From positions 1 through 64,000 of the forward strand of contig JANWHQ010000045.1 of assembly GCA_025450315.1 (NCBI GenBank): a stretch of 64,000 nt of DNA, read 5' to 3'. Made by a program: the position numbers and the translations under genes. Positions 37,495 to 46,991 of this stretch are shown here, piece after piece. The notes beneath the pieces are model-generated. The model saw only the letters and a list, made by a program, of their open reading frames with translations. It was not told the DNA's origin and ran no database searches. Origin of the DNA: Caulobacteraceae bacterium. Lineage in GTDB: Bacteria; Pseudomonadota; Alphaproteobacteria; Caulobacterales; Caulobacteraceae. Each line of letters starts with the position of its first letter. Position 1 is the stretch's first letter.

Positions 37495-38058
37495 GTGACG
37501 GTGCTCGATGGAATTCAGGCTCTGGTCGGCCCGGACAAAGTCACCATCAGCTGGTGGCAGATGGGGGTCCGCGGCCTGATCGTCTTCGTGGTCGGACTGG
37601 GGATGATGCGCATCGCCGGCGCCCGGACCTTCACCCGCGGCTCGCCGCTCGAGACCGTGGTGGCCGTGATCATCGGCTCGAACCTCAGCCGCGCCCTGGC
37701 CGGCAACACGCCGTTCTGGCCGATGCTCGGGGTCTCGGTCCTGATCGTCGGGCTGCATGGCGTTCTCGCCCACGCCACCCTGCGTTCAAGGACCCTGGCC
37801 TTCCTGGTGAAACGGCCGCCCGTCCCGCTGGCCAGGGACGGCCGCCTCGACCGCAAGGCCATGGCCAGGGAAGGCGTCGACTCCGGCGATGTGGACGCCA
37901 GCCTGCGCGAGCATGGCCTCACCGAGCTCGGCGAGGTGGCTCTGGCGACGCTGGAGCGCGACGGCAAGATCAGCGTGGTGAAGCGCGATCCGAAGCTCAC
38001 ACCCGGGGGTGCTGTCCGTTCATCACCGGCCCCAGGGTCACCGAGAGGTTCAGCGTGA
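37495..38058 (+). CDS. DUF421 membrane protein (GTG start)
   Basis: GLGMMRIAGARTFTRGSPLETVVAVIIGSNLSRALAGN; C-terminal DGKISVVKRD. Confidence 0.82.
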   Translation: MTVLDGIQALVGPDKVTISWWQMGVRGLIVFVVGLGMMRIAGARTFTRGSPLETVVAVIIGSNLSRALAGNTPFWPMLGVSVLIVGLHGVLAHATLRSRTLAFLVKRPPVPLARDGRLDRKAMAREGVDSGDVDASLREHGLTELGEVALATLERDGKISVVKRDPKLTPGGAVRSSPAPGSPRGSA

Positions 38059-38251
38059 ACAGCACCAGGCCGGTCTGGTCGGAAACCTTGAGGGAGAGGT
38101 TGTCGTGGGCCCAGAACTCCCGTGGCTTCTCCTGGAGGAAACTCCCAAGCACAGTGGAGGCCTCGATGCAGGCCGACGCCACGTCGGGCAGCTCGGTCCC
38201 GTTCTCATCCGGATAGCAGCGGCCGTCTTCGGTTTGGAAGTAGAAGCGCAT
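37997..38251 (-). CDS. DUF6894-like small protein
   Basis: MRFYFQTEDGRCYPDENGTELPDVASACIEASTVLG; overlaps DUF421 3' end antisense. Confidence 0.72.
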   Translation of the reverse strand: MRFYFQTEDGRCYPDENGTELPDVASACIEASTVLGSFLQEKPREFWAHDNLSLKVSDQTGLVLFTLNLSVTLGPVMNGQHPRV

Positions 38252-38259
38252 GGCGCAAC

Positions 38260-38284
38260 AACGGCAGGCGTGACCCGGGGTTTC
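38260..38284 (-). promoter_or_regulatory. EcfG-like promoter candidate GAAAC-N16-CGTT
   Basis: reverse strand GAAAC cccgggtcacgcctgc CGTTG, immediately before the DUF6894-like start; allows only a very short leader. Confidence 0.4.
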
Positions 38285-38293
38285 TCCGCCGCG

Positions 38294-38815
38294 TCAGCTT
38301 TTCTGATCTTTCCCTCCGCGGCGATAGGCCGCCCGGGCCGCCTCCAGGGCCGAAACGGCGGCTTCGCGGGACCGGGCGTAGGCCTTCCGCGCCGCCGACC
38401 GGCGCGCCTCCAGCGCGTCCTGTTCGCGCTGAAACGCCGCTTCCTCGTCCTCTCGCCGCAAATCGAGATCGCGCAAGGCGGCCTCCGCCGCCTCCAGCCG
38501 TGACCGGTCCGGCTTGGGCCGGGGCGCGCGTTTCCTGGCCGCCGTCTTCGGGCCCACGCTCGGCGATCCCGTCGCCTTCAGCTTGAACGCGTCCCGGGTT
38601 CCGGCCGCCCGCTGAAGCGGCGTCTCGGGATGCTCCAGAGCGGCCTTCACGGCCGCCTCGTCGCTGGAGATCCGGGCGTCGCCGCTGGCGAACAGGTCCT
38701 GGTGCGTTCCCCAGGCCCGCAAGGCCGCCGCCTGGCTGGGCGCCGCGACCACGGAGTCGAAGAAGCCGAACTGCGCCTGATAAACCTTCAGCTTACGGGC
38801 GCGGGGCTTGGCCAT
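38294..38815 (-). CDS. hypothetical protein with Ala/Arg-rich coiled-coil C-terminus
   Basis: MAKPRARKLKVYQAQFGFFDSVVAAPSQAAALRAWGTHQDLFASGDA N-terminus; heptad-rich tail. Confidence 0.7.
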   Translation of the reverse strand: MAKPRARKLKVYQAQFGFFDSVVAAPSQAAALRAWGTHQDLFASGDARISSDEAAVKAALEHPETPLQRAAGTRDAFKLKATGSPSVGPKTAARKRAPRPKPDRSRLEAAEAALRDLDLRREDEEAAFQREQDALEARRSAARKAYARSREAAVSALEAARAAYRRGGKDQKS

Positions 38816-38984
38816 GCGCCGTCGAGATTTCGGATTGCGAAAGGCTGCGCTCCCGTTCCCGCGCCAGCCGGTCCCAGGTTTCGGCCATCTCCAGCAGCTG
38901 GTCGCGCTGTTCGCCGCTCGGCATCAGCGCCGCCAAGCCCCGACACTCGTCGGCGTGCTGTCGATACTCGGAGATCTTTCGCAT
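38793..38984 (-). CDS. small hypothetical protein
   Basis: MRKISEYRQHADECRGLAALMPSGEQRDQLLEMAETWDRLARERER pattern common in alphaproteobacterial small proteins. Confidence 0.65.
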   Translation of the reverse strand: MRKISEYRQHADECRGLAALMPSGEQRDQLLEMAETWDRLARERERSLSQSEISTAHGQAPRP

Positions 38985-39078
38985 TCAGACCCACCCCCTG
39001 ACATCGCAGACAACGCCCCGGCCCCGCAGTTTGTTCATCAGCCGCGGCCTGGGGCCCGCTCCGTGATCGCTCACGAAA

Positions 39079-39240
39079 AATCGCGCCCAAATCACCCGCG
39101 CCGACGGCGGCTTCAAGTTCGCCCTGCGCGGCGTTGGCCAGTTCGACGCGGCGGACCACGATGTCCGCCCGCTGACGGCGGCCAACGACCCGATCTCGGG
39201 AACCAACCTTCGCCGCGGGCGGCTGGGCCTCGGCGATGCG
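39079..39240 (+). pseudogene. possible OprO/P-type porin fragment
   Basis: translated NRAQITRADGGFKFALRGVGQFDAADHDVRPLTAANDPISGTNLRRGRLGLGDA resembles the N-terminal part of phosphate-selective porins; no continuation. Confidence 0.4.
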
Positions 39241-39323
39241 AAACGCCGGCCCCGCTCCGACGCCGCAGGAACTATCACGCCGCGAGATAATTTCAGTTCC
39301 GTGGGATCGACGGCCTGTGACCA

Positions 39324-41630
39324 ATGAGCCTGGCTTTGACGGGCGCGGACGATGCGCAATCCGGCGCCGGCCCTGGCGCCCATCCGGTCGATGAAGGGGC
39401 CAGGCAAGACAGCGCGCCGGCGCTTGCGCCCCTGCGGCCCTCGCCCGACGTTTTGCGACCCCTCGGCGCGCGGCTGGCGATCGCGCATGACCATGGTGTC
39501 GTCCTGACCGACCAGGCGGGCCGGCTGAACGCCGGCTCGACCGGCTTCTTCCACCACCAGAGCCGATTCCTGTCGCGGCTGCGGCTCCGGGTCGCCAAGC
39601 GGAGCCTCGAAAGCGCCTCCGCCGTCGTCATTGCGCCCGACAGGCTGACCGCCCGCTTCGTGGCCAAGCTGCCCAGGTCCGTGTCGAGGCCGCCCGGGCC
39701 ACCCCCGCCAGCGTCCGAGCGCATCCTGGAGGTGGAGGTCGACTGTCGGGTGGGCGATGGCCTCGAGGTTCTCTTCCGGCTGACGAACCGCGCGCCGGCG
39801 CCGATCACGGCGCCCTTGAGCTGGAGCCTGGACGCCGACTTCGCGGACCAGGACCAGCTCTCGTCCGGACGCAAACGACCCAGGCTCCACGTCACGCAGC
39901 GCTGGATCAAGCCCGCAACCTTGCAGATCCGCAGTCAAGGCCCCCGTCTGCGCCACGCCGCCCGGATCGGGTTCTCCGGACCGGTCGCCTTCCGCCGCGC
40001 CGACGGAGACATCCGCTGTCGTCTCGAGCTGGCGCCCCAGGCGTCCGCGGAGATCCGGCTCGAACTGATCCCCGAGTTCGACGAGGCCTACGCCGGGGAG
40101 CTGCCTCGTCGCGGGAGGCCCGCGCCGGACAAGCAATGGCAGGATGGCTGCACGCGTCTGGAGGCGCCGGACCCGATCGTCCAGGCCGCGTGGGACGGCG
40201 CGGTTCGCGACCTGCACAGCCTTCAACTCGGCGACGGCGATGGCGAAGAGCGGTTCACCCCCGCGGCCGGGATTCCGCGTTACTTGGCCCTGTTCGGACG
40301 CGACGCCCTGATGGCCGGATGGCAAACGGCCCTGCTCAATCCGGCGACCCAGCGCGGCAGCCTGGACCTCGTCGGCCGCTGGACAGCGGACGAGATCGAC
40401 CCGCGGCGCGACGCCCAGCCCGGGCGGGTCCTGCACCAACGCGCGCTGGGACCGATGGCCCTGCTCGGGAAGACGCCTTTCCTTCGCTATTACGGCGACC
40501 ACTCCGCCTCGGCGCTGTTCCTGATCGGCCTGGCCGACGCCTATGCCCGAAGCGGCAGCGCCGGGTGGTTCCGCGAACGCCGGGACCTGGCCTTGCGGAC
40601 CCTGGACTGGATGGATCGATATGGCGACCTGGATGGCGACGGACTCTACGAGTACCGCACCTTCGCCGGCCGCCACGGCCTGAAGAACCAGGGCTGGAAG
40701 GATTCGAACGAGGCCATCCTGCACCCGGATGGCGTCCTGGTCCCGGACCCGATCGTGGTCTGCGAGATCCAGGCCCTGTTCGCCGCCGCCAAGCAGGCGA
40801 TGGCCGCCGCCTTCGAATCCGCGGGGGAGGACGCCTTGGCGCGCGACCTGGCCGGGCAGGCCGAGCAGGCCCGGCGGCTGTTCGAGCAGACCATGTGGAT
40901 GGAGGACGAGGGCTTCCTCGCAATGGGCCTGGATCCCGACAAGCGCCAGATCCGGACCCTGGCGTCCAACGCCGGCGAGAGCCTCGCCTACGGGCCCCTC
41001 GACGAGGCCAAGGCGCGGCGCGTGGCCGACCGGCTGATGCGCCCGGACTTCTTCACGGGCTGGGGACTGCGCACGCTGACCGCTTCGCACCCGGCCTACA
41101 ATCCGCTGGGCTACCACCTGGGCTCGGTCTGGCCCTGCTTCTCCGCCCTGACCGCCCGCGGATTTGCGAGATACGGCTTCGTCGAACATTGCCACACCCT
41201 GACGCGCGCCCTGTTCGAGGCGACGACGCTGTTCGATCACCACAGGTTGCCCGAGCTGTTCGGGGGACACGCCCGGGACGAGGCCGATCGTCCGCCCGGG
41301 CTCTACCCGGAAGCCTGCTGGCCGCAGGCCTGGTCGTCGGGCGCGATCATCCTGCTGGTCGATACCCTGGTGGGTCTGAAGCCCGCCGCGCCGCTCGGCG
41401 CCGTCCTGGTCGAGCCCAAGCTGCCGCCGTGGCTGCCGAGGGCGAGCCTCGCCGGCATCCGGCTCGGCGCGGGGCGACTCGACCTGAACGTTGACCGCCG
41501 CCCGAACGGCGACATGCTCTGCCAGGTCGGCGCCAACAGCACCGGCCTGCGCGTCTTCGGGCCTGGCCTGCAGGCGCCGTCGCCGGCCGAGGCGGAGGCG
41601 TTGCGGGCCTATGTCGGCTCCCTGCCCTGA
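39324..41630 (+). CDS. glycogen debranching enzyme-like (amylo-alpha-1,6-glucosidase) protein
   Basis: N-terminal GDE domain; AAGIPRYLALFGRDALMAGWQTALLNP, LDWMDRYGDLDGDGLYEYRTFAGRHGLKNQGWKDSNEAI, NPLGYHLGSVWP. Confidence 0.92.
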   Translation: MSLALTGADDAQSGAGPGAHPVDEGARQDSAPALAPLRPSPDVLRPLGARLAIAHDHGVVLTDQAGRLNAGSTGFFHHQSRFLSRLRLRVAKRSLESASAVVIAPDRLTARFVAKLPRSVSRPPGPPPPASERILEVEVDCRVGDGLEVLFRLTNRAPAPITAPLSWSLDADFADQDQLSSGRKRPRLHVTQRWIKPATLQIRSQGPRLRHAARIGFSGPVAFRRADGDIRCRLELAPQASAEIRLELIPEFDEAYAGELPRRGRPAPDKQWQDGCTRLEAPDPIVQAAWDGAVRDLHSLQLGDGDGEERFTPAAGIPRYLALFGRDALMAGWQTALLNPATQRGSLDLVGRWTADEIDPRRDAQPGRVLHQRALGPMALLGKTPFLRYYGDHSASALFLIGLADAYARSGSAGWFRERRDLALRTLDWMDRYGDLDGDGLYEYRTFAGRHGLKNQGWKDSNEAILHPDGVLVPDPIVVCEIQALFAAAKQAMAAAFESAGEDALARDLAGQAEQARRLFEQTMWMEDEGFLAMGLDPDKRQIRTLASNAGESLAYGPLDEAKARRVADRLMRPDFFTGWGLRTLTASHPAYNPLGYHLGSVWPCFSALTARGFARYGFVEHCHTLTRALFEATTLFDHHRLPELFGGHARDEADRPPGLYPEACWPQAWSSGAIILLVDTLVGLKPAAPLGAVLVEPKLPPWLPRASLAGIRLGAGRLDLNVDRRPNGDMLCQVGANSTGLRVFGPGLQAPSPAEAEALRAYVGSLP

Positions 41631-41650
41631 TTTTCGAAAGGAAGTGTCTC

Positions 41651-42694
41651 GTGTTCAGCCCCGCCCTGAAGCCGTCACCCCTGGAACCCCGGCCTGATCG
41701 CGGCCGCGTCGTGGTCGTCACGGGCGCCTCCGCCGGGGTCGGGCGGGCGGTCGCCTTGAGGTTCGCGGAAGCGGGCGACCTCCTGGGACTGATCGCCCGG
41801 GACGCCGATGCGCTCGAGGATGTGCGTCGGGAAGCCCTGGGCAAGGGCGCCTCGAAGGTGGCCGTCGCCTCGGCCGACGTCGCCGACCCGCACCAGGTCT
41901 TCGCCGCAGCGGAGGCCCTGGAGGCGGAGCTGGGGCCGATCGAGATCTGGATCAATGACGCCATGGAAACCGTCTTCTCGCCGGTTTCGGAGATGACGCC
42001 GGCCGAGTTCAAGCGGGTGACCGAGGTGACCTACCTGGGGTTCGTCTATGGAACCATGGCGGCTCTCAAGGCCATGCGCGCGCATGGCCGCGGCCGGATC
42101 ATCCAGATGGGTTCGGCCCTCGCCTATCGCGGCGTCCCGCTGCAGTCGGCCTATTGCGGGGCCAAGCACGCGATCCGCGGGTTCACCGATTCCGTCCGCA
42201 CCGAGCTCGAGCACGACGGCTCGGCGATCTCCATCACCGTGGTCGAGCTGCCGGCGGTGAACACGCCCCAGTTCGACTGGGCGCGGGTCCATATCGACCG
42301 GGACCCCCGTCCCATGGGCCGGCCCATCGAACCGGAGGTGGTCGCCGAAGCGGTGTTCAAGGCCGCGCGCGGCTCGTGGCGCGAGTATTGGCTCGGCTGG
42401 CCGACGCTCCAGACCATCATCGCCAACACCGTCGCCCCAGGCCTGCTCGACCGCTACCTCGCGCGCAAGGCCGTCGACGGTCAGCAGACCTCCAAGCCCG
42501 TCGAGCCGGGCCGGCGGGACAACCTGTTCCGGCCGGTGGGCCCCGCGCACCGCACCCGCGGGTCCTTCAGCGACGAGGCCGGACATCGGGCCATGCTGGT
42601 GCCCGGACCTCTGGCGCGCGCCGCGGTGGTCGCCCTGGGCGCCGCGACCTTCTTCGGGCTCGGCGCGATGTCCCGGATGATCGGCAGAAGCTAG
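41651..42694 (+). CDS. SDR family oxidoreductase (GTG start)
   Basis: VVVTGASAGVGRAVALRFAEAGD, WINDAMETVFSPV, GSALAYRGVPLQSAYCGAKHAIRGFTDSVRTEL. Confidence 0.92.
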   Translation: MFSPALKPSPLEPRPDRGRVVVVTGASAGVGRAVALRFAEAGDLLGLIARDADALEDVRREALGKGASKVAVASADVADPHQVFAAAEALEAELGPIEIWINDAMETVFSPVSEMTPAEFKRVTEVTYLGFVYGTMAALKAMRAHGRGRIIQMGSALAYRGVPLQSAYCGAKHAIRGFTDSVRTELEHDGSAISITVVELPAVNTPQFDWARVHIDRDPRPMGRPIEPEVVAEAVFKAARGSWREYWLGWPTLQTIIANTVAPGLLDRYLARKAVDGQQTSKPVEPGRRDNLFRPVGPAHRTRGSFSDEAGHRAMLVPGPLARAAVVALGAATFFGLGAMSRMIGRS

Positions 42695-44331
42695 AGTTCG
42701 CCGCGGCCCGCCAGGGCCTTGATCCGGTCGGCGGTGCGGCAGGCGATGGCCTGGATGGTCAGCGACGGATTGACCCCGCCCACGGTGGGGAACACCGAGC
42801 CATCGCAGATCCAGAGGTTGGGGATGTCCCAGCTGCGGCAGTCGGCGTCGACCACGCTGTCCTTGGCGGTGAAACCCATCCGCGCGGTCCCGTTCAGATG
42901 GCAGGTGTCGTTGGTCTCCTCGAAGATCTCCCCGACGTCGGCGGCGGCCAGGGCCTCGCGCATGAAGCCCAGGGCATGGGCGATCAACCGCCGGTCGTTG
43001 TCGCAGTAGGCGTAGGTGATGCGCGGGATGCGAAGGCCGTACTGATCGAGCTCGTCGGCCAGGGTCACCCGGTTGCGCTCCTGGGGCAGGCATTCGCCGA
43101 CCATCTTCAGGCCCACCTGATGGTTGTAGCGCTGCATCTGGTCGATCAGCGCCTGACCCCAGAGCCCGCGCTTGGCGTGGATGCCGGCGGCGGTGATCGG
43201 CAGGGTCCCCTGGCTCATGTAGCAATAGCCGCCGAAGAAGTCCTTGCCGGCGTCGGTGTAGTTCCAGTGCTCGGTGAGCGAGAGCGAGGGCGGGCCCTTG
43301 TAGGAGCGGACCTCCTGAGGATGCATGCCCCAGACCGCCTGGTTGGACTGGACCATCAGGTTCCTGCCGACCAGGCCCGAGGAATTGGCCAGGCCCTCGG
43401 GGAACATCTGGGAGGCGGAACTCAGCAACAGCCGGGGCGTCTCGACGGCGTAGCCGGCCACCACCACATTGCGCGCCTTCTGGAAACGCCAGCGGCCGTC
43501 GCGATGATAGTGCACGCCGGTCGCGCGCCCCTGGGCGTCGTGCTCGACGCGCCCGACCATGGCCAGATCGCGGATCTCGGCGCCGGCCTCGATGGCGCGG
43601 GGCAGCCAGGTGACCAGCACGCTCTGCTTGGCGTTGGTGGCGCAGCCGATCACGCACATGCCGCGGTAGACGCAGGGATGGGCCAGGCCGCGCGGCACCG
43701 AGACGGTGGCCAGGGGCGTCTGCGTCCACCGGATCCCCAACGCCTCGGCGCCTCTGGCCAGCACCACGGCCGAGGCGTTCATCTCGTGGGCGCGGTACGG
43801 ATAGCGCGGCCGCTTCGGGCCCCAAGGATAGGCCACCGGACCGGAGATCTTCAGCGCCTGCTCGACTTCGGCGTAGTAGCGCCACATCTCGCGCCAATCG
43901 ATCGGCCAGTCGGCGCCGTAGCCCAGCTTGGTGCGGGCCATGAACCACTCGGGCCGGAACCTCAGCGACACCATGGCGAAGTGGACCGTCGAGCCGCCCA
44001 CCGACTTTCCGGAGTTGTTGGCCCCCATCTGCAAGGGATCTTCGCCGTCGACGATGCGCTCGTCGGTCCAATAAAGCTTGGACTGGTGGCTTTCGTCCGA
44101 GGCGAAGTCTTCGAGCGGCCGCCAATAGGGGCCCGCGTCCAGCCCCACCACCGAGAAGCCGTGCTCCGCCAGCCGGCAGGCCAGGGTCCCGCCGCCCGCG
44201 CCCGTGCCGACGATCACGAAGTCGACCGCCTCGTCCTCGCCGTACTGGCGCATGGGGACCCAGCCGCCCGGCCGCATGACGTCCGGCGCCCTGCCCTCGC
44301 CCGCCCGGATCCGGTCAGGTGCGTCCGACAT
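42691..44331 (-). CDS. GMC family oxidoreductase (gluconate 2-dehydrogenase-like large subunit)
   Basis: DFVIVGTGAGGGTLACRLAEHGFSVVGLDAGP, SVGGSTVHF, NDTCHLNGTARMG, NPSLTIQAIACRTADRI. Confidence 0.93.
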   Translation of the reverse strand: MSDAPDRIRAGEGRAPDVMRPGGWVPMRQYGEDEAVDFVIVGTGAGGGTLACRLAEHGFSVVGLDAGPYWRPLEDFASDESHQSKLYWTDERIVDGEDPLQMGANNSGKSVGGSTVHFAMVSLRFRPEWFMARTKLGYGADWPIDWREMWRYYAEVEQALKISGPVAYPWGPKRPRYPYRAHEMNASAVVLARGAEALGIRWTQTPLATVSVPRGLAHPCVYRGMCVIGCATNAKQSVLVTWLPRAIEAGAEIRDLAMVGRVEHDAQGRATGVHYHRDGRWRFQKARNVVVAGYAVETPRLLLSSASQMFPEGLANSSGLVGRNLMVQSNQAVWGMHPQEVRSYKGPPSLSLTEHWNYTDAGKDFFGGYCYMSQGTLPITAAGIHAKRGLWGQALIDQMQRYNHQVGLKMVGECLPQERNRVTLADELDQYGLRIPRITYAYCDNDRRLIAHALGFMREALAAADVGEIFEETNDTCHLNGTARMGFTAKDSVVDADCRSWDIPNLWICDGSVFPTVGGVNPSLTIQAIACRTADRIKALAGRGEL

Positions 44332-44968
44332 CGCGGTTCTCGGACAGGGCCCGGTCCTCGCGGCCGGGCGCGGCCTCGGAAGCTTCCCAGGGGTCGCGCC
44401 GGTCGAGGTCCATGCGGACGTAGCCGCGCGGCGCGGCCGGGCCGCCGAAGCCGATCTCGTTCCAGGCGGTGGGATGGCCATAGTAGGCGCTGATACAGTC
44501 GGGGATCAGGCGCTTCTTGAAGAACAGATCGGGCGCCATGCCGGCCCAGGCCGGATCGGCCGCATAACCGTTCTGCACGGCGGTCAGCAGCCCGTCCTGC
44601 TCGGCCGGCGACAGCTGACCGAACGGCCGTCCGTGCCGGACGGCGGCCTCCGCCTCCAGCGCCCTCAGCGCCCGCGTCCACGCCTCGCCCATCGGCGGCA
44701 GCCGGGCGTCGCGATAGCCGTCGCCCGAGCCCGAGGCCATCTTGTGATCGATCAGGGCCGCGACCGGGATCGGTGTGGCGCGGTCGGGGGGTTGGGGCAG
44801 GATGCGGGCGCAGACGGCCTTGAGGGTCCGCCAATCCTCGTCGCCGAAGAAGACGTGGCGCTCGGGATCGAGGGCGAGGCGCTCGTCGATCACCTGGCGC
44901 GTCTTGGCGTTCCAGGACGGCGTATCGCGCTTGGACAGGACGTCGTAGCCGGGGAAGCGCTCAGTCAT
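44315..44968 (-). CDS. gluconate 2-dehydrogenase subunit 3 family protein
   Basis: LKAVCARILPQPPDRATPIPVAALIDHKM..., QDGLLTAVQNG, FFKKRLIPDCISAYYGHPTAWNEIGFGGPAAPRGY. Confidence 0.88.
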   Translation of the reverse strand: MTERFPGYDVLSKRDTPSWNAKTRQVIDERLALDPERHVFFGDEDWRTLKAVCARILPQPPDRATPIPVAALIDHKMASGSGDGYRDARLPPMGEAWTRALRALEAEAAVRHGRPFGQLSPAEQDGLLTAVQNGYAADPAWAGMAPDLFFKKRLIPDCISAYYGHPTAWNEIGFGGPAAPRGYVRMDLDRRDPWEASEAAPGREDRALSENRDVGRT

Positions 44969-45875
44969 CGTGGCGCTCCTCGATCAGCGCCAAGGCCGCC
45001 AGACCCGCGAGGGCCAGGCCGGTGAAGCTCGGCGGGGCCGGCAGCGGCGGGCCGTTCAAGAGGTTCTGCCGCCAGTTGCGCCAGCCGCCCATGGACCGCG
45101 CCACCCCGAAGGTGTGGAAGCCCACGCCCAGCAGGCCCAGCGCCGCCGTCAGGCGCAGCCAGGCGCGCGCGATCCGGCTCGTCCGGGCGCGCTCGGTGGC
45201 GCAGGCGTGGCCCAGCAGGACGGCGGCCACCGGCGGGCCGCTGACGGGCAGCACCATGGCGGGATTCTGGAAGGCTCCGCGGAAGTGGAGCAGGCCCGCC
45301 TCCCCCACCGTGCCGGCCAGGCCGACGGCGCTGACCAGGCCGAGCACCCGTTCGAGCGGAAGGCCCAGATAGCGGCGCGCCCGGCTGCGCACCTTCTCGC
45401 CCGTCCGGCCGAGCAGCCCCGCGAGCAGCAAGGCGACCGGCGCCCCGATCGGCGCGCCGTAGAACAGGTTCTCCCACGAGAGCCGGCCAGGGCGCTTGAG
45501 CACGTTGTAGGTGTGGAATCCCAGGCCGATCAGGCCCGTGGCGGCCGCCGTGGCGTAGCCGGCGTCGCGGCCCGGGTGGCGCTGGGGCCGGAAGTCGGCG
45601 ACGCCCAGCAGGCTGGCCGCGAGGGTGAGCCCGGCGACGCCCAGGGGCGCGAACATGGCCCGGTTGCGGAACGAACCTCGATAGTGCTCCACTCCGCTGT
45701 CGGCCAGCACCGAGAGGGCCAGGATGGCCGAGGCCAGATTGACCTGCCGTCCCGCGGCCGCGTCGGCCCGTCGTCGGCGCGACACCGGAAGCCGTCTCGG
45801 CGCCCCGTGCTGAATGACTTCGCCGCCGCGCGCCAGGGCGGATCGGACGGGGCGTCTTACGCGCGCCGCGATCAC
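44961..45875 (-). CDS. membrane protein with two internally similar halves (GTG start)
   Basis: VEHYRGSFRNRAMFAPLGVAGLTLAASLLG...GFHTYNVLKRPG and LLHFRGAFQNPAMVLPVSGPPVAAVLLG...GFHTFGVARSMGG; overlaps neighbours. Confidence 0.75.
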   Translation of the reverse strand: MIAARVRRPVRSALARGGEVIQHGAPRRLPVSRRRRADAAAGRQVNLASAILALSVLADSGVEHYRGSFRNRAMFAPLGVAGLTLAASLLGVADFRPQRHPGRDAGYATAAATGLIGLGFHTYNVLKRPGRLSWENLFYGAPIGAPVALLLAGLLGRTGEKVRSRARRYLGLPLERVLGLVSAVGLAGTVGEAGLLHFRGAFQNPAMVLPVSGPPVAAVLLGHACATERARTSRIARAWLRLTAALGLLGVGFHTFGVARSMGGWRNWRQNLLNGPPLPAPPSFTGLALAGLAALALIEERHDD

Positions 45876-46990
45876 AGCTCGCCTCCCGCGATGCGATAGG
45901 GCTCGGCGTCCTGTTCCTTGAAGTCGAGCCCGGCCCCCGGGCGACCCAGGTCGGGACGGATGGCGCCGGCCGCCGGCCTTGGCGCGCCGTCGAACAGCAT
46001 CGCCTCGATGCGGACGTGGTCGTGGAACCACTCCAGGTGCCGCAGGCGATGGGCCGCGCAGGCGACGTGCAGGTGCAGCGCCGGCGCGCAATGGCCGGAG
46101 AGATCGATGTGATGCGCCTCGCAGAGCGCCGCGATCTCCAGGAAGCCGGTGATGCCGCCGCAGCGGCTGACATCGGCCTGCAGCACGTCGACAGCGTCGG
46201 CCTGGAGCAGGCGGCGGGCGTCGTCGAGGGTGTAGTTGTACTCGCCGGCCGCGACATCGGTGGCGGTGGGCATGCTCTCGCGCACCAGGCGCAGCCCCGC
46301 CGGATCGTCCGAGCTCACCGGCTCCTCGAACCAGCGGATGTCGGCCTCGGCGCAGGCATGGGCGAAACCCAGCGCCTGGCGGGCCGAGAAGGCCCCGTTG
46401 GCGTCGACGAACAGCTCCGCCTCGCCGATCGCGGCGCGCGCCACGGCGACACGATGGGGATCGCGGCCGGGCTCGGAGCCGATCTTCATCTTCACCGATC
46501 GGCAGCCGTCGCGCCGGACCCAGGCCGACAGCTGTTCGCCGAGCCGCTGGTCGGAATAGCTGGTGAATCCGCCCGAGCCATAGATCGGGACCCGGTCGCG
46601 CCGGCGGCCCAGCAGCAGGGCCAGCGGAACCCCGGCCAGCCGCGCCTTCAGGTCCCAGAGCGCCGTGTCGACCGCCGAGATGGCGCACGCCGCCAGCCCT
46701 GATCGGCCGAGATTGCGCACGGCGCGCTGCATGGCTTCCCAGGCTCCCGGCGTGTCCCAGGCGTCATGCCCCTGGATGACGTCGGCCAGGGGCCCGCCGA
46801 TCAGCGACACCAGGCAGCCGTCGGCATAGGTGTAGCCGAGCCCCGTGCGTCCCCCCGCGTGGACGCGGACGACCACCAGGGTGGTCGAGTCCCACGCGAA
46901 GGTTCCATCCGCTTCCGGCGCGTCGGTCGGAATCCGGAACGCCGCCGCGCCGACCCGCTCGATCGGCGCCTCCACACCCAGGCCCGGCAT
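45872..46990 (-). CDS. mandelate racemase/muconate lactonizing (enolase superfamily) protein
   Basis: SVKMKIGSEPGRDPHRVAVARAAIGEAELFVDANGAFSARQAL, WFEEPVSSDD, DVLQADVSRCGGITG. Confidence 0.92.
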   Translation of the reverse strand: MPGLGVEAPIERVGAAAFRIPTDAPEADGTFAWDSTTLVVVRVHAGGRTGLGYTYADGCLVSLIGGPLADVIQGHDAWDTPGAWEAMQRAVRNLGRSGLAACAISAVDTALWDLKARLAGVPLALLLGRRRDRVPIYGSGGFTSYSDQRLGEQLSAWVRRDGCRSVKMKIGSEPGRDPHRVAVARAAIGEAELFVDANGAFSARQALGFAHACAEADIRWFEEPVSSDDPAGLRLVRESMPTATDVAAGEYNYTLDDARRLLQADAVDVLQADVSRCGGITGFLEIAALCEAHHIDLSGHCAPALHLHVACAAHRLRHLEWFHDHVRIEAMLFDGAPRPAAGAIRPDLGRPGAGLDFKEQDAEPYRIAGGEL

Positions 46991-46991
46991 C

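Noticed and set aside
39012-39037. TGAAC-N17-CGTT (reverse) before the 63-aa ORF
   Set aside because: Mismatch in -35 and the host gene itself is uncertain; kept out of the regulon count.
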